From contig OZ245923.1 of NCBI GenBank assembly GCA_965229725.1, forward strand, positions 62,001 to 126,000: a DNA stretch of 64,000 nt, written 5' to 3'. Under the pieces are notes generated by a model that made no database searches, was not told where the DNA came from, and saw nothing but the letters and a program-made list of their open reading frames with translations. This DNA is from Aquirickettsia sp965229725. GTDB lineage: Bacteria > Pseudomonadota > Alphaproteobacteria > Rickettsiales > Midichloriaceae. This document shows positions 1-8,649 of this stretch, in pieces. Numbering within the stretch: position 1 is the first letter of the stretch; each line of letters begins with the position of its first letter. A program made the position numbers and the translations under genes.

Positions 1-561
1 ACAGCGATTGCTCCTACTGCATCTATTTCAGTAATAGCAGGTTCAACATCTCCTGGAATTGAACCTATTAACTCTAACGCATATACTCAAAAAAGTTTGA
101 CTGGTTCTTTCAACATAAGAAATAAATATTTAAGGGCTTTACTAAAAGAAAAAGGGCAGGACTCAGATGATATTTGGTCATCTATAATGAACCATGAAGG
201 CTCTATAAGTCATTTAGATTTTTTAACTGCACATGAAAAAGACGTATTTAAAACAGCTTTTGAAATTAATCAGGAGTGGTTAATTGAGCACGCTGCTGAC
301 AGAACACCTTATATTTGCCAAGCTCAATCCGTCAATATATTCATTCCAGCTGATATTGATAAATCTGAATTAAATAAACTGCATTATTTAGCTTGGAAGA
401 AAGGTATGAAGAGTTTATATTATTGTAGATCGAAGTCATTGCAAAGAGCTGATAAAGTTTCAATTTCAGAAAATATAGAGAAACATCAGCTTGAAATCAA
501 GCTATCTCCGGTGATAACAAAGGGAGACAATGAATATGATGAATGCTTAGCTTGTCAATAG
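1..561 (+). CDS. nrdA: Ribonucleotide reductase large subunit, 3' part
   Basis: C-terminal part of the alpha subunit of class I ribonucleoside-diphosphate reductase, which makes dNDPs in the cytoplasm. The frame is open from base 1, so the start lies outside the window; about 186 residues are visible. It opens with TAIAPTASIS and PGIEP, the conserved loop of the catalytic barrel, and ends in CLACQ, the redox-active tail cysteine pair. A hairpin follows the stop. The partner nrdB does not follow: only a 5'-truncated nrdB piece exists about 12.4 kb downstream beyond transposon-rich DNA. Identification is secure. Confidence 0.95.
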   Translation, partial: TAIAPTASISVIAGSTSPGIEPINSNAYTQKSLTGSFNIRNKYLRALLKEKGQDSDDIWSSIMNHEGSISHLDFLTAHEKDVFKTAFEINQEWLIEHAADRTPYICQAQSVNIFIPADIDKSELNKLHYLAWKKGMKSLYYCRSKSLQRADKVSISENIEKHQLEIKLSPVITKGDNEYDECLACQ

Positions 562-569
562 TGAAATTT

Positions 570-595
570 CAAATAAATTTGAAAAAATTTATTTG
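570..595 (+). terminator. Hairpin after nrdA
   Basis: A perfect 11-bp stem (570-580 with 585-595) with a 4-nt loop starts 9 bases after the nrdA stop. It lacks a clear T-run, so it may be an RNA 3'-end stabiliser or a weak terminator. Confidence 0.45.
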
Positions 596-689
596 AAGGG
601 TTCATTAACATTAGCCATACTAACATAAGCTGCAGATAAGAATTGCTTTATAAGAAGCTAGAGTGCAACTATAGAGCAAGATTTAGCAC

Positions 690-1010
690 AGTTAGTAATA
701 ACAATATAGTCATTTGCGAACGAACGAAGTAAGTGTGCCAATCCAGCTCTAGAGACTTGTCATTGCGAATAAACCTTTGATTTATGTAGCAATCCAGGAA
801 AGTTACAAATAAATATAAATTTAACAATAGTTCTGGATCACCACGCCCCTAACGGGGCTCGTGATGACTTTATGTGTTAGGGTGCGATGCCTCTCCTTCG
901 TGATGACTATAGGATATTATGCATTCTTCCTTCCTGATGAGTGCGCCTGCGTTGTCATTGCGAAAGCATTTTAATGCTTGTGGCAATCTAGTAATAATAC
1001 CCTTCCTGGT
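690..1010. repeat. Dispersed palindromic repeat cluster
   Basis: The gene-free stretch 562-1103 carries short palindromic units: copies of TCATTGCGAA...GGCAATC (CAATCCAG variants) and a CGTGATGACTT...TTCGTGATGACTA unit around GGGTGCGATGCCTCTC. The same units recur at 2370-2470 and 53646-53830. Such dispersed palindromes are common in Rickettsiales. No coding potential was recognised. Confidence 0.7.
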
Positions 1011-1103
1011 TATAAGATTTGCTATAAGTTTCTTATCTGCAGTTTTTATTTAATCAAATAAAGTCATAAAATTTTGTCCCCTCACATAATATTACAATTT
1101 ATC

Positions 1104-2276
1104 TTATTCTTCTATGTAATCTATTGTTTGATTATTATTAGTATCTAATTGCTCTTTAACATCGCAATATACAGAGTGCAAAAGATGATTATGATTCATA
1201 TCATAAGCGTTTAATTGATAATCACAGTTATCTGAGTTAATATTTATTAATTCAAAATTTTCCTTAATAAGTTCAGATAATTCATAATGCGTTTTAACGC
1301 CATCGAAAGAGTGCTTAATATCTATGTTTTTATTTTTAAATTTTGGAAGATACCATTGATATTTATGTTGGGTTACATCATCTACTGGCACTTGGTTTTG
1401 AACAACTTCAATAATTTGCCACCCATATTTAATTTTGACAGCATCCTCTATTTTAACACCTGCCTTATATGCTTCCGCTTGATATTTATTAGTAAATTTA
1501 AGAGCATCCTCTATTTTAACACCTGCCTCAAATGCTTCCACTTGAGCATAATCAGTAAATTTAAGAGCATCCTCTATTTTAACACCTGCCTCAAATGCTT
1601 CCACTTGAGCATAATCAGTAAATTTAAGAGCATCCTCTATTTTAACACCTGCCTCAAATGCTTCCACTTGAGATTCATTAGTAAACTTAAGAGCATCATC
1701 AATATTCTTAACACCTGCCTCAAATGCCCTTGCTTGATATTTATTAGTAAATTTAAGGGCATCCTCTCTTTTAAACCCTGCCTTATATGACTTCACTTTA
1801 CCATCATCAGTAAATTTAATAAGATAATCATATATTGTAGCACCTACTTCGCGCTCTCTCTCATGATAAAGATTAGTAAATTTAAGAGCATCCTCTATTT
1901 CAACCCCTGGTTCACATGATATCACTTGATATTGGTGCTTGAATATCACTATATAGTGGGGCTCGCATCTTCCAAGATATTTTTCTATTTGATAAAGATT
2001 AGTAAATTTAAGAGCATCCTCTATTTCTACCCCTAACTCAAATGCTTTCGCTTGATAGTAGTGCTTGAACTTTTCATAATCTTTAAATCTTGAATTTCCT
2101 GCTTGGTATCTTTGGTAAGCATAAAGAGCTCCAAAATTATCAAAAACCATGTTTAAGCAGTAGCTTTGTAGTCTTGCAGCTAATTGCTCTAATTTATCTG
2201 CTAAATCTTTTCCTGCAGATGTAGAAGCATCTATTTCTTCTAAAAAATAAATGTTACTGTATAGTTTTTGATACAT
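1104..2276 (-). CDS. 21-residue tandem-repeat protein
   Basis: A 390-residue protein of unknown function. Residues about 75-285 consist of roughly nine imperfect 21-residue units with consensus EAFEAGVKIEDALKFTDYAQ; three adjacent units are nearly identical at DNA level (63-bp period), which points to recent slippage or unequal crossing-over. The N-terminus (about 1-75) and the hydrophilic C-terminus (about 290-390) are unique. There is no signal peptide or membrane segment. Repeats of this kind usually build helical binding surfaces, so a host-interaction role is possible but only inferred. It stands alone between nrdA and transposon debris, with ATG at 2276. Confidence 0.75.
   Translation of the reverse strand: MYQKLYSNIYFLEEIDASTSAGKDLADKLEQLAARLQSYCLNMVFDNFGALYAYQRYQAGNSRFKDYEKFKHYYQAKAFELGVEIEDALKFTNLYQIEKYLGRCEPHYIVIFKHQYQVISCEPGVEIEDALKFTNLYHEREREVGATIYDYLIKFTDDGKVKSYKAGFKREDALKFTNKYQARAFEAGVKNIDDALKFTNESQVEAFEAGVKIEDALKFTDYAQVEAFEAGVKIEDALKFTDYAQVEAFEAGVKIEDALKFTNKYQAEAYKAGVKIEDAVKIKYGWQIIEVVQNQVPVDDVTQHKYQWYLPKFKNKNIDIKHSFDGVKTHYELSELIKENFELININSDNCDYQLNAYDMNHNHLLHSVYCDVKEQLDTNNNQTIDYIEE
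1434..2060 (-). repeat. 63-bp in-frame tandem repeats
   Basis: DNA basis of the repeat protein: 63-bp units (one 66-bp variant with an extra codon near 1705) containing GCATCCTCTATTTTAACACC on the plus strand. Central units are nearly identical and peripheral ones degenerate, as expected of an array growing in its middle. Confidence 0.8.
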
Positions 2277-2369
2277 ATTATCTATTCCTTTTTTTAAGTT
2301 AAAATTGTATTATAAAGCACAAATGTTAAATTTAGGTTAAGGTTTTTAAAAAAATATAAATTAGTTGAT

Positions 2370-2470
2370 AATTTTAGATCATCATACCACTAATATGCTT
2401 AGTGATGACTTTGGGTGTTAAGGTGCGATGTCTCTCCTTCGTGATGACTATGGTATGGCATGCATAGCAA
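2370..2470. repeat. Dispersed palindromic repeat copy
   Basis: Contains TAGTGATGACTTTGGGTGTT and GGTGCGATGTCTCTCCTTCG followed by TGATGACTA, matching the units at 820-915 and 53755-53830. It lies in the 2277-2524 gap, which holds nothing else recognisable. Confidence 0.65.
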
Positions 2471-2524
2471 AAGCAACATAAAAGAATTATGTGATGTGAG
2501 ATAGAAAAAGGTCAAAAACATCAG

Positions 2525-2707
2525 AGTTCTCTCTTCTTCTGATAGCCTTAGCTTGAGCCATTTGCGTTCAATAGGGCTAAGGTAGGGAGGTAAGAATTCT
2601 ATTTGATGGCCATTAATTTCTAGTCAATCCCTAGTTTTATGGCTTTTATGAAAGGCAGCATTGTCCATGACCACAACAGAATTTTCTGGTAGATCAAGTT
2701 CTAAATT
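2525..2707 (-). pseudogene. IS630-type transposase remnant
   Basis: The minus strand translates to a decayed C-terminal IS630/Tc1-mariner-like transposase piece: SVVVMDNAAFHK, then a TGA stop, then GHQIEFLPPYLSPIERKW. The DNAxFHK motif (second catalytic Asp) and the LPPY.SPIE motif (catalytic Glu) are characteristic. An internal stop and missing ends make it a relic. Confidence 0.75.
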
Positions 2708-2943
2708 ATTCTTGATTATGTAAATCTTCAGCCTCTTTTAAACTTTCATTGTCTTCATTTTGTAAAAGATCGAATATAGAATTATTGCTGTTTGTTTCAT
2801 CATCAGGATCTATATCATCAAACTTTTTAATATTTAGATGGCTAGAATTAACTGTTGACTCTGTATATGCATTTTTAAAATTTTCTAAAATATATTTTTT
2901 ATCTTGGGTAAAGTCTTTTTCATCAATTATATCTCCAGTGGCT
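2706..2943 (-). pseudogene. Acidic C-terminal gene fragment, unknown
   Basis: A minus-strand frame without stops reads about 80 residues with a very acidic tail (FDDIDPDDETNSNNS, EDNESLKEAEDLHNQE) and ends at TAA 2708-2706. No start codon or family is recognised. It looks like the 3' end of a gene broken by the neighbouring transposon fragments. The opposite strand is less protein-like except for its Tn3 end. Confidence 0.3.
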
Positions 2944-3048
2944 TGGGTTAATATTAATTTGACTGGAAGATACCAGTTTAAGAGCTATGCAGGAGATATT
3001 GGGTTTAACGATTCTGTTAGCAAGCTAAAAGAGTATTTTTACAACGAA
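2923..3048 (+). pseudogene. Tn3-family transposase C-terminal fragment
   Basis: The plus strand encodes SPVAWVNINLTGRYQF followed by about 25 residues. This matches the conserved C-terminus of Tn3-family transposases (S-P-x-x-W-x-x-I-x-x-x-G-x-Y-x-F) and the tail of the larger Tn3 transposase at 5838. The rest of the gene is absent. Confidence 0.6.
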
Positions 3049-3065
3049 ATACTGCACCAGACCCC
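3043..3065 (-). repeat. Tn3-type terminal inverted repeat, single end
   Basis: Read on the minus strand this is GGGGTCTGGTGCAGTATTTC, resembling the GGGGTCTGACGC-type ends of Tn3-family elements, and it sits at the 3' end of the Tn3 transposase fragment as expected. No matching second end was found. Confidence 0.45.
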
Positions 3066-3207
3066 ACCATATCATGCTTAAAGACTCCTACAAGCCACTC
3101 GCGGGGTTTCCGATTTCTTTACCCAATTTAACTATGAGTTCCGAGTTATGTTCATACAAAAATAAATTATTTGAAAATTATATAAATTTAATGGGATGCT
3201 TACCTTT

Positions 3208-4797
3208 TTAAATAATAGAGCCCTTAATAGAATCAATATCACTTGCCAGTTGCTCATTTTTTTTGATGCAGATATCTAATTTCTTCAAATAATATAAAAT
3301 AGTGGAATGATCTCTATCTCCTATCTTTTCTCCTATCATCTTAAGGCTTTCTGTTGTCATTTCTTTAGCTAGATATGCTATAATTTGTCTTCCTATAACT
3401 AACTTCTGTGTTCTTTTTTTAGATGCAATGTCAGATAATGATATTTTGTAATATTTTGCAACTGCATTTATTATAGATGGAATTGTAACCTTCTTTACAT
3501 TGCTTTTTATATAACTCTGGATGTACTTACACATATTATCGCTTGTAGCCTTTTTTCCAGATATACTTAAGTAAGTTTTAAGATTGTTTAATCCCGCTTC
3601 TAATTCCCTAACACTTGTTGTGACTTTATCAGCTATCATCTTTAGTATATCTTCTTCAAATCTAATATCATTATTTTTGTTATAATTGCTCAATATCTTT
3701 AATCGTAATTCATAATCACATTGTTCAATATAAATAGTATTACTTGATCTAAGTATTGATTTTGTGCGCTCATCATTAAGCTCAAGCATATGACACGGCA
3801 CACTAGATGCAATGACTATCTTTTTACCTGATTCAATAAGTGAATTAAGTATTAGCGCAAACTCCTTTTGCGTACTTTCCTTGCCACATATAAATTGTAA
3901 ATCATCTATTAAAAAGATATCAACTTCTTTAATTTTATCTCTTAAACTAAAAAGAGTATTGTTTTTAACAGCTCTGATAAAATTGTGCATAAATCTCTCT
4001 GCACTTAAATAACCCACTTTGCATTTACGAATACTACCGGCGCTATCTTTTTTATTCCTAACATTAGTATCACAATTATTTACTTCATTTACAATTGATT
4101 GCAATAAATGAGTCTTCCCCATCCCAACATTAGAATGGATATAAAATACATTGTTATGATTATAATCTATATTTTGCAATGCAATGTCTTTAGTAATTTT
4201 ATATGCAACAATATTAGATTCTCCAGTTACATAATTATCAAAAGTAAATTTAAGATTAGTTTTAGAGAATATATTTTTTTCTAAACTTCTCTTTAAATCC
4301 GATTCACTGCTTACTGAATTGCTATTCACTAATGAATCGCTGCTCAATGAACTATTATTACCATTACCATCAATACCACCATCAACAGCAATAGATATCA
4401 TTTTTATACTATCATCAATTTCAGCAACGCTTCTTTTAATAACTAAAAAATAGTTTCTAATCAAAGCTTCTCTTGTAAAACTATCTTTGACAGCAAAAGT
4501 TAAAACATTATTTTTTATTTCTATGAACTTTGCATTATTTAATAAATTATTTAACTGAGTATCTTGCTGAGATTTTCTTATTTTATCTAATATATTTTCT
4601 GATACTACACTGCTTTTTATATCCTTAGCCTGGTCAAATTGCTCGTTAGATAAGGAGGGTAAATTATAAGCTAGTTGCATAGTAATAAGTATAAATTGGT
4701 TGAGTTCTAATTTTAGTACAGACATTAATATACACTTAGCTATATCGCAGAGAAATAGCCTTTTATAAGCAATCACTAATGTTGTTTTAATTATCAC
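3208..4797 (-). CDS. dnaA: Chromosomal replication initiator DnaA, divergent
   Basis: AAA+ initiator that melts the replication origin. Domain I (about residues 65-130) is followed by a poorly conserved Ser/Asn-rich linker, then the ATPase with Walker A GMGKTHLL, Walker B FLIDDLQF and sensor 2 SVRELEAGLN. The C-terminal DNA-binding domain carries the DnaA signature as GDRDHSTILYYL (usual GGRDHTTVLHA). The listed ATG gives 529 residues; an internal ATG at 4680 (MQLAYNLPSL) starts nearer the domain I homology and may be the real start. It is flanked by transposon remnants, so a mobile or second-copy origin cannot be excluded, but all core motifs are intact. Confidence 0.88.
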   Translation of the reverse strand: MIIKTTLVIAYKRLFLCDIAKCILMSVLKLELNQFILITMQLAYNLPSLSNEQFDQAKDIKSSVVSENILDKIRKSQQDTQLNNLLNNAKFIEIKNNVLTFAVKDSFTREALIRNYFLVIKRSVAEIDDSIKMISIAVDGGIDGNGNNSSLSSDSLVNSNSVSSESDLKRSLEKNIFSKTNLKFTFDNYVTGESNIVAYKITKDIALQNIDYNHNNVFYIHSNVGMGKTHLLQSIVNEVNNCDTNVRNKKDSAGSIRKCKVGYLSAERFMHNFIRAVKNNTLFSLRDKIKEVDIFLIDDLQFICGKESTQKEFALILNSLIESGKKIVIASSVPCHMLELNDERTKSILRSSNTIYIEQCDYELRLKILSNYNKNNDIRFEEDILKMIADKVTTSVRELEAGLNNLKTYLSISGKKATSDNMCKYIQSYIKSNVKKVTIPSIINAVAKYYKISLSDIASKKRTQKLVIGRQIIAYLAKEMTTESLKMIGEKIGDRDHSTILYYLKKLDICIKKNEQLASDIDSIKGSII

Positions 4798-5131
4798 TAA
4801 AGTACTCTTTTTTATTAATTCGTAAAGAAAAATAATTGCTTATTTTGTTAATAAAATAGTTGACTAACTTCAACCCCAGAAGTTCTTTTTGATATAAATT
4901 GTCAAGATGATTTTTTATTTTTTAATTCTTTCTTTATTCTTCAGTTAACTCTACTTCCCAAGGTTGCAGGCAGCTTTTTTTATTGCTTTATCCTTGATGC
5001 TATCTACTAATTTAATATGCAAATTACTTATTATTTACAATTGATTCAAACTCACTTCCTACAGAAAAATATAACTAGCTTATTGAATAATTTAAATGAA
5101 AATAGTACTCAAATAGTGAAAAATACTACTG
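4798..5131. other. Divergent intergenic region dnaA/luxR-like
   Basis: A 334-bp AT-rich stretch between divergent genes that must hold both promoters. Only loose DnaA-box-like words are present (TTATTTACA near 5030, TTATCCTTG near 4988); neither is a clear TTATNCACA box. No origin is claimed. Confidence 0.3.
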
Positions 5132-5710
5132 ATGTACTATATATTTATGTACCCTAATTTTAAAGAGGATCTGATGGATGAACATGATAATTTCCTTCTA
5201 AAAAATATGCTATTACAAAACAAAAGGGAACATATTAATTTTTTGAGTGATAAATTGCTAAATAGTGCTAATAAACTATTAAAGGAATTATATGGACTGG
5301 GTTTATGGAATTCGCTGTTTATATGCAACGTAGTAAAAGATGGAATAGAGATAGTTGCATTTGATTCCACAGTATATAGTAAGGAATCTATTAATTTCTT
5401 TCTTAATAATATAGAAAATATTAAAGAGTTTATTATTTATTTCAGAAGAAATTTGAATATGTATGATACGATACCATTAGTAACTACTCCATATAACTTG
5501 CAACATTTAGTTAATAATAAACATTTATTACTTTCAGATATTGAAAAAGATATATTTTTTTTTCTTAGCAAAGGATTAAACACAAGACAAATAGCAGAAA
5601 GGCTTTTCAGATTACATCGTACTGTAGAAAACATTATTTATAATTTAAAAGAGAAATTTCAGAAAACAAAAGGAGAATTGATATACCTGTATAATCAACA
5701 ATTTTTATAA
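5132..5710 (+). CDS. LuxR/GerE-type transcriptional regulator
   Basis: A small DNA-binding regulator. The C-terminal about 60 residues form a GerE/LuxR helix-turn-helix: LSDIEKDIFFFLSKGLNTRQ followed by IAERLFRLHRTVENIIYNLK, with the typical E-x-x-x-L-x-G and T-V-x-N-x-x-x-x-L-x-x-K positions. The N-terminal about 115 residues are unassigned and could be a sensor domain. An AAAGAGGA ribosome-binding site precedes ATG 5174, so the true protein is probably 178 residues rather than starting at 5132. A hairpin terminator follows. Targets are unknown. Confidence 0.78.
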   Translation: MYYIFMYPNFKEDLMDEHDNFLLKNMLLQNKREHINFLSDKLLNSANKLLKELYGLGLWNSLFICNVVKDGIEIVAFDSTVYSKESINFFLNNIENIKEFIIYFRRNLNMYDTIPLVTTPYNLQHLVNNKHLLLSDIEKDIFFFLSKGLNTRQIAERLFRLHRTVENIIYNLKEKFQKTKGELIYLYNQQFL

Positions 5711-5713
5711 AAT

Positions 5714-5741
5714 GAGTATTTAATACTCTTAAATTTTTTTT
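5714..5741 (+). terminator. Rho-independent terminator
   Basis: Palindrome GAGTATTTAATACTC (5714-5728) followed by TTAAATTTTTTTT, directly downstream of the LuxR-type gene. Confidence 0.6.
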
Positions 5742-5837
5742 CATTTATGCCAATCTGCTAGGGGCTATGTGGAAGAAGTGACACAAACGCACTGTATGAA
5801 CAACATAACATAGTGTATTAAGTTGATATAAGCGAAA

Positions 5838-8581
5838 TTACAGATTTTTAATACCAAGGCTTTTTAGTTCTTTTTCAAGAGTAATAATAATTTCATTTAG
5901 GTCAATCTTATTATTTTTATTATTAAAAGTGTATCTACCTGTAAACGCTATATGTATCCATGTCATGGGAGATATTCTTAAAAATCTCTCAATGTCTTTT
6001 TCGCTATAACCTAACTCTATCAGTTTTATATAAAGCATGTTGAGAATCGTGGCATTATAGGCAACGGCAGTGTTTGTTACTAATCTTACTGCTTGCGTGC
6101 TAATTTTGTGATTAACGATGCGTCTTCCATTATATACACCATAATGCATTTTCCTAATAAGATTTTGAAGTTGATGATATGCTTCTGTGCGATTTCTGGC
6201 GGTTATTATAGCCTTGCGCAGCGGCATATTGTTAATCAGATTAAGGACATGCGTGGATTTCAATATTTTATTATATTCAATTAATCCAGCTCTTAATGAA
6301 GCATATCGTGATTGAGAATTTAATTTTCTAATAATTGTACTTTGTGTGTTTTCTTGCAAAACTAGGGATAATAACACTCTAACTATTTGTTTTTCTTCAT
6401 TCTTAATTCTATCTACATTTATTTGAGCTATAGGCTTAATTAGCCCTTGGTAGCAATCTATCTCTTCATATGAATACAAATCATCAGCAGCAGATTTGAT
6501 ATTTTTAATGCTTGGTATAAATTCAACATTAATTGCACCAAGAGCAAGAAAATTAAGTTGATTTAATGCATGGTTATCACCAGTAATAGCGTCTATTTTG
6601 ATGTCTGATTGATTGTCATAAATCATATCGTATAAATGATGTCCTTCATATTCGTTAAGACCAATATTTTTCACGGCGACAGGAACAAAATTGGCGATCA
6701 TGGATAAAATCGATAATCCCTTACCTTTTCCTAAATATTTTTTAGAATATCGTGATTGAATTGTGTTTGTACCTGTAGAGGCTTTTTGACCATCAATGTC
6801 AGCTAATAACTTATCATCTAGAAGATTCCATGCTTTAAAAATAGGCATCGTATTAATTTTATTAGCTATTATTTCATTAACTTTGCATAAAGTTTCATAC
6901 CTAATAAAATCTTCTTTTGTACTACGCAATACACTGAATTTTAGATCACACATTTCAGACATCTTTTTAATACCAAAGCCAAATGCTTCGGATAATATAC
7001 ACGCTATAACGTTGATAACTACAGGCTTTAGTCTTTTTATATAACGTCCCTTAATATGTGTAAATCCCTCAAAAATGTGCATTATACTATCGATAAAAAC
7101 AAATATATCTGCAACATCTAATTTTGGTATATTTTTGAAAAATACATCATCCAATTTCTCACAGGTATTGTAATTTAATTGCCATTCTAAGGAGCCATCA
7201 GGCATATTAATAATATTTATCCCTTTGTTGTTGTCGATATTTTTATAAAGATTTTGCCAAGACTTATTTAATTCAGATAGTTTTTGATCTAAATGCTCCG
7301 AACAATATATTGGTATCTTAGTATAACCATATCGCTTCACTGCTTCTATAGCCTTTTCCACCATACTTTCTGGGATGAGATCCGCCTCTATATCACGATA
7401 AGAAACACTATCATTACAAAAAACTCTTCCACGATATAAGTGATGATAAATTTTTTGATAAACATAATACTCAAATCGATATGGATTTAGATAAGAGTCT
7501 TGTGCATTACTTTTTAAGTATTTTAATATAGAGGCTGGTATATTCAGAGCTTCATCGCCTAAAATCTGCAATTTCACAGGGCTTTTGCCAGTGGAGTAAT
7601 GATTTCTAATAATTTCAACCAATGGCATAATTGTATTATCAGGAGAATAATGCTCGAAATTCACAGATAAAATAATAGGTCTTAAATATAGTGCTGTAGA
7701 TCGTGAAGAATTCTCGATGAACTCCCATTTCACAGCCTTAATATCAAAATCTGATCTCTCAAAGAATTTTGCAAATATTTCAAAATCTTCCTTCTCAACA
7801 ATTTCATAAGCTTCTTTATAAAACTCCTCTTGTTGTATTTTTTTATATTCGTATCCTGGAAACCACCTGAAAAATTCAGTTAACTTAGGATATTTTTTAA
7901 CAATTTTACCTACATGCGATGCAAATTCAGCATCTGCAAAATCTTTTGCAACATCTTCTAATTTGACGCTATGATGCATGAAACTGGAGATTAAATTATC
8001 CATAAACATCTGATATCTATGGTAGATATAGCATATTGTGTATAAATATTGTTGGCTTTTTAACAGCTTGCGTAACCTAGATATTGGGTATTGCTCAATA
8101 TTACTACTATAATATCTGATAGCATTTTGGGATAATTCTAATTTAGGCATTTCTACTTTGCAGAATTCATATATAGAACTAAGCTCTTGTACTTTTTTTA
8201 CTTCCTCAATTATTGCTGTATAAGCAAAATCTTTTTGATCATAACGGACATCATTTAGTGAGAATATTCCATCATCATTTACAATCAATTTATCTATCTT
8301 TTCGTTAACCTCAGTTGGAAATGTTGCTATAATTTTTGATATTCGTTGTAGTTCAGCTTGAAAAGCTTCGGTGTATAAATCCTGTAACTTCCGATAGTTT
8401 GGGAATATAATATTTTGATTATCACAATAAGCTATTAATTCTCTTACAGTATTACGTGGCCTGGGATAGCGTTTAATTATTTTTGCACTTTAGCGGTTTC
8501 TTGATACGAAGCAGATTCATCTTGTTCAAACTGCAAATCAGAATAATCGATGTTAGCAAAACTTATATCGAGATCTTCCAT
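5838..8581 (-). pseudogene. Tn3-family transposase, frameshifted/truncated
   Basis: Replicative Tn3-family DDE transposase. The main frame (8489-5838) holds ADIDGQKAS (first Asp), TGDNHALNQLNF (second Asp, usual TDTHG) and NRTEAYHQLQNLI (Glu), plus the C-terminal SPMTWIHIAFTGRYTF. Only TTG (8288) is available as a start well inside the protein; upstream in-frame residues (NIIFPNYRKLQDLY) still match the family. A 34-codon reading frame from ATG 8581 ends at 8477 in another frame, so the 5' end is frameshifted, and the usual N-terminal DUF4158-type region is mostly missing. Family members are about 950-1000 residues. Probably inactive; no terminal repeats or resolvase adjoin it. Confidence 0.8.
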
Positions 8582-8649
8582 AAGTACTCCTTATATGTTA
8601 TAATATCATTGTCGTACTACAAATAGACAAAGATGCAAGGAGCTCTATC

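Noticed and set aside
1287..1790. Plus-strand ORF of 167 codons with its own repeats
   Set aside because: Exact antisense shadow of the 63-bp tandem repeats; codon pattern and protein quality favour the minus-strand frame.
1434..2060. Regular repeats resembling a CRISPR array
   Set aside because: Period is 63 bp with coding register kept and no unique spacers; no cas genes nearby.
2749..3081. 110-codon plus-strand ORF as a complete gene
   Set aside because: Only its last about 40 codons look protein-like (Tn3 transposase end); the first part is antisense to a better minus-strand frame.
4798..5131. Replication origin next to dnaA
   Set aside because: No convincing cluster of TTATNCACA boxes; only single weak matches.
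5757..5837. GGGG-starting terminal repeat for the damaged Tn3 transposase
   Set aside because: No complementary sequence was found near 8590-8650 at the other end.
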